Positions 8,762 through 16,607 of a DNA stretch of 64,000 nucleotides are shown piece by piece. How positions within the stretch are numbered: position 1 is the first letter of the stretch; the number at the start of each line of letters is the position of its first letter. The DNA comes from Lutimaribacter pacificus. Lineage in GTDB: Bacteria > Pseudomonadota > Alphaproteobacteria > Rhodobacterales > Rhodobacteraceae. Location of the stretch: positions 868,001 to 932,000 of the forward strand of contig NZ_FQZZ01000001.1 of assembly GCF_900142185.1 (NCBI RefSeq), in the 5' to 3' direction. The notes below the pieces were generated by a model. That model was not told where the DNA came from. It saw only the letters and a program-made list of their open reading frames with translations, and did not search any database. Position numbers and translations under genes: made by a program.

Positions 8762-9823
8762 ATGGACAAACCTGGCGAACAGACGGTTCTGCGCCGCAAG
8801 GCCCGTGCGGCCCGGGCCGCGCATGAGGCGCGGGCGATGTCGCCCGAGCGGGCGCTGCGGCTTGCGCTGGAACGCTGGGCCGGCGGCGAACTGGGGGTCA
8901 TGCTGTCGGTGACGGGGGTGGAAACGCGCACCGAACTGGCCGGGACGCTGGCCGCCGACCTGCCGGACCCGGCGCTGATCCTGCTGCTGGACGGGCCGGG
9001 TGACGTGCCCGGTGCGCTGGTGCTCGATCCGCAGCTATCCGCCGCGCTGGTCGAGGCGCAGACGATGGGCCGGGTCTCGCCCCGCCCGGCGCCGCCGCGC
9101 GCGCCCACCCGCACCGATGCGGCGATGGCCGCGCCGATGGTGGCAGGCGTGTTCGCGCGCCTGGCCGACATGCCGGCCGAGGCGGGGCAATGGGTGCAGG
9201 GCTATCGCTATGGCGCGATGGTCGAGGATGCGCGCGCCCTGTCGCTGGCGCTGGGCACCGGGGATTACCGGGTGATGCGGCTGGGTTGCGACCTGGGCCC
9301 GGATCGCGCGGGCGAGCTGGTGCTTGCCCTGCCGGCGCCCCGGCCATCGGCCGATCCCGATGCGGCGGGCGATGCGGAACCGGGCGCGGCGGCAAGGCCG
9401 GCCCTGCGCGACAGCCTGCTGGCCGCACCGGCGCGGCTCGATGCGGTCCTGTGCCGGGTGTCGGTGCCGCTGTCGCAGATGCACGGGCTGCGCCCCGGCG
9501 AGGTGCTGGCGCTGCCTGCGGGCGTTCTGAACGCCGCCCGGCTTGAGGCTGTGCCGGGCCGCGCGGTGGCGCGCGCCACGCTGGGGCAAATACGCGGCCA
9601 GCGCGCCCTGCGGCTGCACGGGACGGGGCAGGGCGCGGTGACGCCCGGTGGCGAGGGGATGGGCGAGGCGACAGCCCGGCCGCCAGTGCCGGACACGCCT
9701 GTCGCACCGCCCGTTCCGGCCCGGATCGACCCGGCGGCGGGCCTGCCAGACCTGTCGGAATTCGGCCCGCCGGAGGATGCGGCCGGGGACGACCCGCCCG
9801 CCGCCGGGGCCGTGCCGGGATAG
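8762..9823 (+). CDS. SpoA-domain (FliM/FliN C-ring-like) protein
   Basis: A 353-residue protein with a SpoA domain at about residues 216-285: LLAAPARLDAVL, then PLSQMHGLRPGEVLALP. This is the fold of the flagellar switch and type III secretion C ring. The N-terminal part is Ala/Arg-rich with no recognisable FliM CheY-binding motif, and the C-terminus is Pro-rich and probably disordered. The start at 8762 is preceded by GGCGGAGGG. No flagellar or secretion gene is nearby. It follows the receiver-kinase operon by about 70 bases in the same direction, so it may be cotranscribed. It could be a relocated motor-switch component or a target of the CheY-like receiver. Confidence 0.7.
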   Translation: MDKPGEQTVLRRKARAARAAHEARAMSPERALRLALERWAGGELGVMLSVTGVETRTELAGTLAADLPDPALILLLDGPGDVPGALVLDPQLSAALVEAQTMGRVSPRPAPPRAPTRTDAAMAAPMVAGVFARLADMPAEAGQWVQGYRYGAMVEDARALSLALGTGDYRVMRLGCDLGPDRAGELVLALPAPRPSADPDAAGDAEPGAAARPALRDSLLAAPARLDAVLCRVSVPLSQMHGLRPGEVLALPAGVLNAARLEAVPGRAVARATLGQIRGQRALRLHGTGQGAVTPGGEGMGEATARPPVPDTPVAPPVPARIDPAAGLPDLSEFGPPEDAAGDDPPAAGAVPG

Positions 9824-9824
9824 C

Positions 9825-10259
9825 TCAGCCGCCCTGCTGCGTGGCCAGCGCGTCGAGCGTGGGGCGCAACTGTTCGAGCTGATAGCCCGCCCGCCCGGCG
9901 GTGGTGAGTATCTCATCCACCGGCATATGCCCGGCCTGTCCCAGCGACCAGATCACCGAACAGCGCGTGCCGCTGGCGCAATAGGCCAGCACCGGGCCGT
10001 CGGACTCCTCGATCAGCCGGCGCTGGCGGGCGATATTCTCGGGCGTCATCGTCTGGTGCGTCAGCTCCAGCACGTGAAAGGCCAGCCCCGCGGCCTCGGC
10101 CGCCTGGCGCATCCCGTCCGCCTGCAGGGCGGGCGGGATCTCGGCATCGGGGCGGTTGCAGATCACCGTGGTGTATCCCGCCGCCTTGATCGCGGGCAAA
10201 TCGCCCGGTTCGATCTGCGGCGAGACGGCGTAGCGGGGGGTAAGGGCGCGTATCTCCAT
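9825..10259 (-). CDS. TIGR01244/DUF442 family sulfur transferase / phosphatase-like protein
   Basis: A 144-residue protein of the family fused to MBL-fold hydrolases in Blh proteins. The fold is that of dual-specificity phosphatases. The active loop YCASGTRC has Cys94 and Arg99, the CX4R spacing typical of this family. It is the last gene of a reverse-strand operon with a split YeeE/YedE transporter and an MBL-fold hydrolase. That context points to handling of sulfide, persulfide or thiosulfate rather than protein dephosphorylation. It converges on the SpoA gene with a 1-base gap. Confidence 0.85.
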   Translation of the reverse strand: MEIRALTPRYAVSPQIEPGDLPAIKAAGYTTVICNRPDAEIPPALQADGMRQAAEAAGLAFHVLELTHQTMTPENIARQRRLIEESDGPVLAYCASGTRCSVIWSLGQAGHMPVDEILTTAGRAGYQLEQLRPTLDALATQQGG

Positions 10260-10268
10260 GATCGCGCT

Positions 10269-10703
10269 TTACGCCGCGGCGGGCTGCCTGTCCAGCACCC
10301 GGCGCAGCGCCGGGGTGACAGCCATGCCCGCCAGCATCGCGGCGAAGAACACCCAGTGCCCCACCCCGCCATAGCTGAGCGAGGCGACGGACGGCCCCGG
10401 GCACAGCCCCGCCAGCCCCCAGCCGAAACCGAACATGACCGAGCCCAGGATCAGGTTACGGTCGATCCGCTGCGGCGGCGCGGGCGGAAAGCTGCCGCCC
10501 AGCGCGGGCGAACTGCGCCGGTTGCGCAGAAGCCACGCGATCGCCATCGGGATCATCGCGCCGCCCATGACGAAGGCCAGCGTCGGGTCCCAGTCGCCAA
10601 AGACATCGAGCCAGCCCTGCACCTTGGCGGTGTCGGTCATGCCCGAGATGAACAGCCCGGCGCCGAACAGCCCGCCGGCGAAGAAAGCGAAAAGGTTGCG
10701 CAT
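10269..10703 (-). CDS. YeeE/YedE-type sulfur transporter subunit, C-terminal half (PmpB-like)
   Basis: A 144-residue membrane protein with about four helices, carrying the conserved GLCPGPS motif of the second half of YeeE/YedE (TsuA-like) proteins. In full-length TsuA, conserved cysteines relay thiosulfate through the membrane. Here the transporter is split into two genes. The start at 10703 overlaps the stop of the first half (TGATG), so the halves are translationally coupled and probably assemble together. The frame continues upstream, but that part is a shadow of the first-half gene. Confidence 0.85.
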   Translation of the reverse strand: MRNLFAFFAGGLFGAGLFISGMTDTAKVQGWLDVFGDWDPTLAFVMGGAMIPMAIAWLLRNRRSSPALGGSFPPAPPQRIDRNLILGSVMFGFGWGLAGLCPGPSVASLSYGGVGHWVFFAAMLAGMAVTPALRRVLDRQPAAA

Positions 10704-11128
10704 CAGATCACCCCCAGCAGATGACGGAACAGGATCACGCCGACACCGCCGGCCATGATATAGGCCACGGTGGCCACGAACCCCCGCAGGCTGAGCCGCG
10801 ACATCCCGCAGACCCCGTGCCCCGAGGTGCAGCCATTGGCGATGCGCGTGCCGATGCCCACCAGAAGGCCCGCGGCGATCAGCACCGCCCAGTTGTCGGT
10901 CACATGGGTGTCGATGCTGCTGTAGACCGGGTAGATGATGATCGGCAGCAGGAACACGCCCGCCAGAAAAGCCAGTTTTTCCCATTTCGTATCGCGGGCG
11001 GTGCCGTCGACCAGCCCGCCGATGATGCCGCTGGCGCCCATGATCCGGCCATTGGCCAGCAGATACACCGCGCCCCCGGTGCCGATCAGCAACCCGCCGA
11101 TCAGCCCCCAAATCCAGTCTTGTTCCAT
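10703..11128 (-). CDS. YeeE/YedE-type sulfur transporter subunit, N-terminal half (PmpA-like)
   Basis: A 141-residue membrane protein holding the family hallmark NGCTSGHGVCGMSRLS, whose cysteines are thought to handle thiosulfate or a related sulfur species. The start MEQDW at 11128 was preferred to an upstream in-frame ATG because the first helix follows at once, although its ribosome site (GGAAAC) is weak. It lies between the MBL hydrolase gene (98 bases upstream) and the second-half gene. Confidence 0.85.
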   Translation of the reverse strand: MEQDWIWGLIGGLLIGTGGAVYLLANGRIMGASGIIGGLVDGTARDTKWEKLAFLAGVFLLPIIIYPVYSSIDTHVTDNWAVLIAAGLLVGIGTRIANGCTSGHGVCGMSRLSLRGFVATVAYIMAGGVGVILFRHLLGVI

Positions 11129-11226
11129 TTTCGCGTTTCCTGTTGGTCCTGAAGAAAAATCAGCGGTCGGGATGTGCCGTGTTCGCGCAGCCTTCATGCG
11201 ATCCCGCGCCGCCCCTGCGGCCCCGG

Positions 11227-12090
11227 TCAGAGCTTGTTGACCGGAACCTTAAGAAAGACATCGCCCTTCTCGTCCGCCGGCGGCATCTGGCCCGCGCGCA
11301 TGTTCACCTGCAGCGAGGGGATGATCAGTTTCGGCATCGCCAGCGTGGCGTCGCGCGCGTCGCGCATTTCGACGAACTGGTCCTTGGACTTGCCCGCGCC
11401 GACATGGATATTGCGGGCCTTCTGCTCGGCCACGGTGGTTTCCCACGCGTATTCGTCACGGCCCGGCGCCTTGTAATCGTGGCCGACGAAGATGCGGGTC
11501 TCGTCGGGCAGGGCAAGGATCTTCTGCACCGATTCGAACAGGGTTTCGGACGATCCGCCGGGGAAATCGCAGCGCGCGGTGCCGAAATCTGGCATGAACA
11601 GCGTGTCGCCGACAAAGGCCGCGTCGCCGATCACATAGGTCAGGCAGGCCGGGGTGTGGCCGGGCGTGTGCAGCACGTCGCCGCGCAACTGCCCGATGTG
11701 AACGCTGTCGCCCTCGACGAACAGCTTGTCGAACTGGCTGCCGTCGCGCTGGAATTCGGTGCCTTCGTTGAACACCTTGCCAAAGGTGTCCTGTACGATC
11801 CTGATCCGGTCGCCGATGCCGATCTTGCCGCCGACCTGTTCCTGGATATAGGGCGCGGCGCTCAGGTGGTCGGCATGGACATGGGTTTCCAGCAGCCATT
11901 CCACCGTCAGGCCGTTATCCCTGACGAAGCGGATCACCTGATCGGCCGAGCGGGTATCGGTGCGGCCCGAGGAATAGTCGAAATCCAGAACGCTGTCGAT
12001 CACGGCGCAACTGCTGCCGGCGGGGTCTTTCACCACGTAGGAGATCGTGTTCGTGGCGTCGTCGAAAAAGGCGGTGACTTCGGGTTTCAT
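11227..12090 (-). CDS. MBL-fold metallo-hydrolase, persulfide dioxygenase-like
   Basis: A 287-residue metallo-beta-lactamase-fold enzyme. The metal motif THVHADH gives His70, His72, Asp74 and His75; further ligands are in HTPGHTP and VGHDY. The sequence resembles ETHE1/Blh persulfide dioxygenases, which oxidise glutathione persulfide to sulfite. The start at 12090 follows GGAGGATTCC; an earlier in-frame ATG lacks this. It is the first gene of the operon with the split YeeE/YedE genes and DUF442, so the operon probably imports and detoxifies reactive sulfur. A dyad operator lies directly upstream. Confidence 0.87.
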   Translation of the reverse strand: MKPEVTAFFDDATNTISYVVKDPAGSSCAVIDSVLDFDYSSGRTDTRSADQVIRFVRDNGLTVEWLLETHVHADHLSAAPYIQEQVGGKIGIGDRIRIVQDTFGKVFNEGTEFQRDGSQFDKLFVEGDSVHIGQLRGDVLHTPGHTPACLTYVIGDAAFVGDTLFMPDFGTARCDFPGGSSETLFESVQKILALPDETRIFVGHDYKAPGRDEYAWETTVAEQKARNIHVGAGKSKDQFVEMRDARDATLAMPKLIIPSLQVNMRAGQMPPADEKGDVFLKVPVNKL

Positions 12091-12110
12091 GCGGGAATCC
12101 TCCGTTTCCC

Positions 12111-12140
12111 GAAACATATACGATTAAAGGAATGTGTTTC
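12111..12140. promoter_or_regulatory. 30-bp dyad operator resembling SqrR/BigR sites
   Basis: GAAACATAT (12111-12119) faces ATGTGTTTC (12132-12140). Twelve of 15 positions are symmetric about 12125.5. Centred on the same point is ATAC-N8-GAAT, one mismatch from the ATTC-N8-GAAT pattern I recall for the persulfide-responsive repressor SqrR. It lies 21-50 bases upstream of the MBL start codon, over the likely promoter. Confidence 0.55.
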
Positions 12141-12151
12141 AAGTGCTTCGG

Positions 12152-12165
12152 TTGACTTGCATCAA
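12152..12165 (+). promoter_or_regulatory. FNR/FnrL box (TTGAC-N4-ATCAA)
   Basis: Nine of ten bases match the FNR consensus TTGAT-N4-ATCAA. The centre (12158.5) is about 39 bases upstream of a start point predicted from the -10-like TATTAG at 12185-12190, fitting class II activation of the DksA-like gene under low oxygen. Confidence 0.55.
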
Positions 12166-12220
12166 GGAAGCGGGAAGACCACCGTATTAGCGTAGGAAAA
12201 CACCTAACGGAGACACGCGC

Positions 12221-12547
12221 ATGACCACGATCCAGGACCGCCGCAAGGCCCTTTTGAACCGTCTGGCCGAGCTGGACGGCCGGCTGCACACGATCGAGGC
12301 CGAACTGGATGCCGAGCATTCGAAGGACTGGGACGATGCCGCGGTCGAACGTGAAGGCGACGAGGTGCTGGAGCATCTGGGGCAGGCGGGTCAGGACGAG
12401 ATTCGCCGGATTCGCGCCGCGCTGCAACGCATCCGCGACGGGGAATACGGCTATTGCGCGAAATGCGGCGAAGAGATCGCGGCCGAGCGGCTGGACGTTC
12501 TGCCCGACACGCCGCTGTGCCGCAACTGCGCCGCCGCCACCGGGTGA
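12221..12547 (+). CDS. DksA/TraR-family zinc-finger protein
   Basis: A 108-residue protein with a coiled-coil N-terminal half (about 6-70) and a C4 zinc finger: Cys79, Cys82, Cys100 and Cys103 (CAKC and CRNC). DksA-type proteins enter the RNA polymerase secondary channel and modulate initiation, often with ppGpp. This one is shorter than classical DksA (about 150 residues) and resembles the small family members common in Rhodobacterales. GGAG precedes the start. The FNR box upstream suggests low-oxygen induction. It probably shares its transcript with the small gene 29 bases downstream. Confidence 0.85.
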   Translation: MTTIQDRRKALLNRLAELDGRLHTIEAELDAEHSKDWDDAAVEREGDEVLEHLGQAGQDEIRRIRAALQRIRDGEYGYCAKCGEEIAAERLDVLPDTPLCRNCAAATG

Positions 12548-12576
12548 CGGCGCGACCACAGCGAAAGGAGGAGATC

Positions 12577-12795
12577 ATGGTCAAGGACCCCCGGCTGGTG
12601 CCGATGATCGAAGAACTGGAGCAGGCCGCGATGGCCTGTGCGCCCGAGGCCCGCGAAGAGGTGCGCAAGCGCCTGCATTCCATGATCGCGCAATTGCGGG
12701 CCGAGGGGCATCCGGTGCCGCAGCGGCTCCGCGATGTCGACGAGATGCTGACCGATGCCAGCGTCGAGGACCGGTTCGACAATATGCCGCTCTGA
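12577..12795 (+). CDS. Small soluble protein of unknown function
   Basis: A 72-residue, mostly helical acidic protein starting MVKDPRLVPMIEELEQAA. The start is fixed by a strong ribosome site (AAAGGAGGAG) six bases upstream. It lies just after the DksA-like gene in the same direction and is probably in its operon, hence perhaps also under FNR control. I recognise no domain; it has no signal peptide or membrane segment. Confidence 0.7.
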   Translation: MVKDPRLVPMIEELEQAAMACAPEAREEVRKRLHSMIAQLRAEGHPVPQRLRDVDEMLTDASVEDRFDNMPL

Positions 12796-12943
12796 CAGCC
12801 CCGTTCCGGGCGCTACACCTTGTGGCCTGCGCTTTTGTCGCATCTAGGGCTTGCGCTCATCCCTGCGCTTTCGGCAAAGTGGGCCCAAGGTCATGGACAG
12901 CGGGCGCGACCCGCGGGAGGTGCGCTTGGCACAGGCAGGTGAC

Positions 12944-14998
12944 ATGGTGCGGATCGCCCGGCAGGGCGACATCGCCATCCTTTCGCTCGATAATCCGCCC
13001 GCCAACCTGCTGGGCGCCCCGCTGCGCGCGGCGCTGATGGCGGCGCTGGACGCGGTCGCGGGCGACGACGGGCTGCGCGGCGCGGTGCTGACGGGCGCGG
13101 GCGGCAATTTCAGCAACGGGCTGGACCTGCGCGAGCTTGAGGCGCCGCTGGCCGCGCCTGAACCACGCGACCTGGCCAACCGGATCGAGATGCTGGGCAA
13201 GCCCGTGGTGGCCGCGCTGACGGGGCGCGCCTCGGGCGCGGGGCTGGAACTGGCGCTGGCGGCCACGGCGCGGGTGGCGCATCCCGCGACACGGATCATG
13301 CTGGGCGATCTGGGGCTGGGCCTGCCGCCGGGGGCGGGGGGCACGCAACGCCTGCCGCGGATCGTCGGCGCCGGGCCGGCGCTGGATCTTGTCCTGACCG
13401 CGCGCCCGGTGCCGGCCTCGGCGCTGCCGGCGCTTTTCGACGATACCGATGCCGCCGATCCGCTGGCCGCGGCGGTGGCGCTTGCGCGGGATCTGGCCGA
13501 TGCGCCGCGCCCGCCCACAAGCGAGCGGCGCGAGGGGTTCGCCGATCCGGCGGCCTACCAGGCCGAAATCGCCCGGCGCCGCGACGAGGCCGCCACCAGC
13601 CCGCTGCCCGCCGTGCGCGACGTGGTGGCCGCGGTCGAGGCGGCGTTGCTGCTGCCCTTCGAGGCCGGGCTGGCGCTGGAGGCGCAGGTATTCGCCGATG
13701 CGCTGGCCTCGTCCCGGTCGCGGGCGCAGCGCCACGTGGTGCGGGCCGAATTGCGCGCGGCCAACATGCCCGAAACCCGGCCTCGTGCTGCGCGCCATAT
13801 CGGGCGGGTGGGGATCGTCGGCGGCGGCCCGACCGCCTGCGGCATCGCGCGGGTCTGCCTTGCCGCCGGGCTGCCGGTGATCCAGTTCGAACGCGACGAC
13901 GCGGCGCTGGCCAAGGCGCAGAAACGGCTGCAGGAGCCCGCGCCGGGCGTGACAGGCCTGGACGGCTGGCAGGGCACCACGGCGCTGCCCGACCTGGCCG
14001 GGGCCGACCTGATCGTCGAGGCGGTGGCCGACCTGTTGCGCACCAAGGAGCAGGTCTTTGCCGCGCTGTCCGACATCGCGGGCGACGAGACGATTCTGGC
14101 CACGCAATCGGGGCTGCTGCCGATCGACCCGATCGCCGCGGCCACCGCGCGGCCCGAGCAGGTGCTGGGGCTGCATTTCCACGCGCCGGTCGGCCCCGCG
14201 CGGCTGGTCGAGGTGATCCCCGGCAGCCGGACCGATCCGCAGGCGGTCGCCAGCGTCGCGGCACTGGTGCGCGGCACGCTGGGCCGTATCGCGGTGCGGT
14301 CGGGCACCGGCGGCGGCACGCTGCCCGAGCGGATCACCGCCGCCGCGCGCGATGCGGGCATTGCGATGCTGGTGCCGGGCGTGCCGATCGGCCGGATCGA
14401 CGGGGTGATGGCGCAATGGGGGCTGCCGCAGGGTATCTTCCGGCAGATCGACATGATCGGCTGCGACGTGGTGCTGGCGCGCGGGCGGCTGCTGGCGCGG
14501 GGGACGGGGTTTCCCACCGCCCATCTGGATGCGCTGGCGCGGCTGGTCGAGGCCGGGCGCACCGGCCGCGCCGCGGGCCTCGGGTTCTATCGCTGGGACG
14601 AGAAGGGCCATGCCCACACTGACGATGCGCTGGGCGAGGTGCTGTTCGGCGGCGGTTTCGACAGGATGTCGATGCCCGGGGACGAGATCCGCCTGCGCGT
14701 GATCGCGGCAATGGCCAACGAAGGGGCGCGGATGCTGCGCGCGGACATGGCGCTGCGCCCGTCGGATATCGACGTGGCCTGCGTGCTGGGCACGCAGTTT
14801 CCGCGCTGGCGCGGCGGCCCGATGAAGGCGGCCGACCTGACCGGGCTGTTCGAAATCCAGCGCGCCCTGAAACGTCTTGCCGTGGACTGGCCCGAGCTTT
14901 ACGGCGCCGATCCGGGCTTTGCCGCGCTGGTCAGGAACGGCGAGAGTTTCGATGCGCTGAACGGGGTGGGCAAGGACCGCCGCAGCATTCCGGGCTAG
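12944..14998 (+). CDS. Divergent FadB/FadJ-like enoyl-CoA hydratase / 3-hydroxyacyl-CoA dehydrogenase fusion
   Basis: A 684-residue bifunctional beta-oxidation protein. The crotonase domain (about 1-190) has the oxyanion region and GLELALAA with one catalytic Glu, then GLPPGAGGTQRLPR. The second catalytic Glu position appears to be Asp (LGDLGLG). The dehydrogenase NAD-binding domain begins near 285 with GIVGGGPTACGIA, where the usual third glycine is Ala. The catalytic His lies in GLHFHAPVGP, near 409. Two C-terminal helical domains follow. Start 12944 (AGG upstream, typical MVRIARQGDIAIL) is preferred to an in-frame ATG at 12893. No thiolase or acyl-CoA dehydrogenase is adjacent. It is probably an enzyme of altered specificity. 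Confidence 0.82.
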   Translation: MVRIARQGDIAILSLDNPPANLLGAPLRAALMAALDAVAGDDGLRGAVLTGAGGNFSNGLDLRELEAPLAAPEPRDLANRIEMLGKPVVAALTGRASGAGLELALAATARVAHPATRIMLGDLGLGLPPGAGGTQRLPRIVGAGPALDLVLTARPVPASALPALFDDTDAADPLAAAVALARDLADAPRPPTSERREGFADPAAYQAEIARRRDEAATSPLPAVRDVVAAVEAALLLPFEAGLALEAQVFADALASSRSRAQRHVVRAELRAANMPETRPRAARHIGRVGIVGGGPTACGIARVCLAAGLPVIQFERDDAALAKAQKRLQEPAPGVTGLDGWQGTTALPDLAGADLIVEAVADLLRTKEQVFAALSDIAGDETILATQSGLLPIDPIAAATARPEQVLGLHFHAPVGPARLVEVIPGSRTDPQAVASVAALVRGTLGRIAVRSGTGGGTLPERITAAARDAGIAMLVPGVPIGRIDGVMAQWGLPQGIFRQIDMIGCDVVLARGRLLARGTGFPTAHLDALARLVEAGRTGRAAGLGFYRWDEKGHAHTDDALGEVLFGGGFDRMSMPGDEIRLRVIAAMANEGARMLRADMALRPSDIDVACVLGTQFPRWRGGPMKAADLTGLFEIQRALKRLAVDWPELYGADPGFAALVRNGESFDALNGVGKDRRSIPG

Positions 14999-15013
14999 GC
15001 AATCGCGCGCGGC

Positions 15014-15229
15014 TCAGCCCAGCGAGATGCCGAGGATCACCATCATCAGCCCCAGCACCGACAGCATCAGCGCGCCCATGTTCAGCGGCACGACCTTCTG
15101 CACCACGGCGCGCAACTCCTCGTCGGGCAGGCCCGACCGCTTGGCGCGCGCCACGCGCAGGATGCACCAGACAAGCCCCGCAAGCCCGACCACCGATACC
15201 GCCGCCCCGATCCAGACAAGGATTTCCAT
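15014..15229 (-). CDS. Small two-helix membrane protein of unknown function
   Basis: A 71-residue protein with hydrophobic segments at about 4-25 and 50-69, separated by a charged loop (RVARAKRSGLPDEELR). The start at 15229 was chosen because the first helix follows directly; upstream in-frame codons give an Arg/Pro-rich peptide unlike protein. The ribosome site is weak. It converges on the FadB-like gene. No family recognised. Confidence 0.6.
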   Translation of the reverse strand: MEILVWIGAAVSVVGLAGLVWCILRVARAKRSGLPDEELRAVVQKVVPLNMGALMLSVLGLMMVILGISLG

Positions 15230-15367
15230 CACGCGTCCCTTTGTTACCGTCGCCCGGCGGGTTAGCGCATTGCCGGGGCGGGCGCAACGCATCCGCCCTT
15301 GCGGGGGGCAGGGGCGGGCGCTAGGAAAGGGCCTCGGACATCCACCAACGGGCAGGAAAGACACGCG

Positions 15368-15637
15368 ATGATCGAAGAAAACGACAAACCGGGCGACGCC
15401 ACCTACCGCGTGACGGCGGACGAGCTGCGCCAGTTCATCGAACGGTTCGAGCGGCTGGAGATGGAGAAAAAGGACATCGCCGACCAGCAGAAGGAAGTGA
15501 TGGCCGAGGCCAAGGCGCGCGGCTACGACACCAAGGTGATGCGCAAGGTCATCGCCCTGCGCAAGCGCGAGCCCGACGACATCGCCGAGGAAGAGGCGGT
15601 GCTGGAAATGTACAAATCCGCGCTGGGCATGGGCTGA
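15368..15637 (+). CDS. gapR: GapR family (DUF2312) nucleoid-associated protein
   Basis: An 89-residue protein matching the GapR pattern: TADELRQFIERFERLE, a coiled coil with MEKKDIADQQKEVMAEAKARGYD, then KVMRKVIALRK and a C-terminal helix. In Caulobacter GapR binds overtwisted DNA ahead of replication and transcription and helps topoisomerases. Length and motif order match the family over the whole gene. The start at 15368 has an AGGAAAG-like site upstream. It stands alone and converges on the gene at 15644 with a 6-base gap. Confidence 0.92.
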   Translation: MIEENDKPGDATYRVTADELRQFIERFERLEMEKKDIADQQKEVMAEAKARGYDTKVMRKVIALRKREPDDIAEEEAVLEMYKSALGMG

Positions 15638-15643
15638 GCCGCG

Positions 15644-16519
15644 TCAGGGCGCGATCGTCGTCACGCCCTGGATGCGGCCGATCTCGAACACGTCGTCATC
15701 GTAGATATCGCTCAGCTCGGTCACCAGATCATCGGTCCAGCCGGGCAGGTCCAGCTCTTCCTCGATCTCTTCCTCGATGGCGAACTTGTCGAGAAACGCC
15801 GCGATCACCCGGCGTTTCTGGATCTCGTTCATGTTGGGATAGGCCTTGAGATAGGCGCGAAACCGTTTCATCCCCGCGGGCGTCATGATCTCGGACAGCA
15901 GGTCGAACCCGCCGGTGATCTTCTGGTTATGCTCCAGCGCGGCCATCTCGCGGATGATCTGCGCCCAGATCAGCGGCGTGTCCTCGTTGCACCAGACGGT
16001 GATCTGCAGCCCCGGCACATGGTCGCGGATGCGCCTGACCAGTTCCGACCAGCGCAGGTCGCGCGGATCGGCCCCGGCCATGAAATCGTCAAAGCTCATC
16101 TCGGGCGAATTGGCATGCACCGCGGGCAGGAAGCTTGCCGGGTTGCGGATGGCCAGGAACAGCTCGACCTCGTCACCGTCGAATATCTGCGAAAGCTGGG
16201 CCAGCTTCAGCTCGGCGCGGGGATAGAACACGCCCTTGGACACGGCCAGTTTCGGCACGGAAAAGAAATTCTCGTTCGACAGCAGCAGGCGCTCGGGATG
16301 ATCCTCGTCCAGGATCGCGTCAAGCAGCACCATGCGCGCATCCGGCGCCAGGGGGCTGCCGGACATCGCGTTCAGCGTGTCGCGGATCAGCCGGCGATAG
16401 CGCGACGGGCCGGGCACGGCGATGCCGCGCTGTCGAAAATCGTCGCGGTTGCGCAAAAGGCATTTGATCAGCCGGTCGTCGTCGGTGTTATGTGCGCCTG
16501 CATGTAGGACAACCTGCAT
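15644..16519 (-). CDS. Sulfotransferase-like conserved protein
   Basis: A 291-residue soluble protein. The N-terminus MQVVLHAGAHNT resembles the PAPS-binding P-loop strand of bacterial sulfotransferases (HxGxxKTG type), but the usual Lys is absent. Acidic C-terminal helices (EEEIEEELDLPGW) and an AIRNPASF segment like the sulfotransferase 3'-phosphate motif are also visible. The start at 16519 places the P-loop first, as in relatives; the ribosome site is poor. It is divergent from the iron ABC permease. Function is unproven and the missing Lys argues for caution. Confidence 0.6.
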   Translation of the reverse strand: MQVVLHAGAHNTDDDRLIKCLLRNRDDFRQRGIAVPGPSRYRRLIRDTLNAMSGSPLAPDARMVLLDAILDEDHPERLLLSNENFFSVPKLAVSKGVFYPRAELKLAQLSQIFDGDEVELFLAIRNPASFLPAVHANSPEMSFDDFMAGADPRDLRWSELVRRIRDHVPGLQITVWCNEDTPLIWAQIIREMAALEHNQKITGGFDLLSEIMTPAGMKRFRAYLKAYPNMNEIQKRRVIAAFLDKFAIEEEIEEELDLPGWTDDLVTELSDIYDDDVFEIGRIQGVTTIAP

Positions 16520-16607
16520 CGGGTTTTCCGGTTTCTTCTGGACGTGACAGGGGCGCAATATACGCTCTTTTCTGGACAGTTAAACCGGTTTCGGGCAAGG
16601 GAGCGGC

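Noticed and set aside
12857-14617. Long reverse frame opposite the FadB-like gene
   Set aside because: Arg/Gln/His-rich shadow of a gene with recognisable domains.
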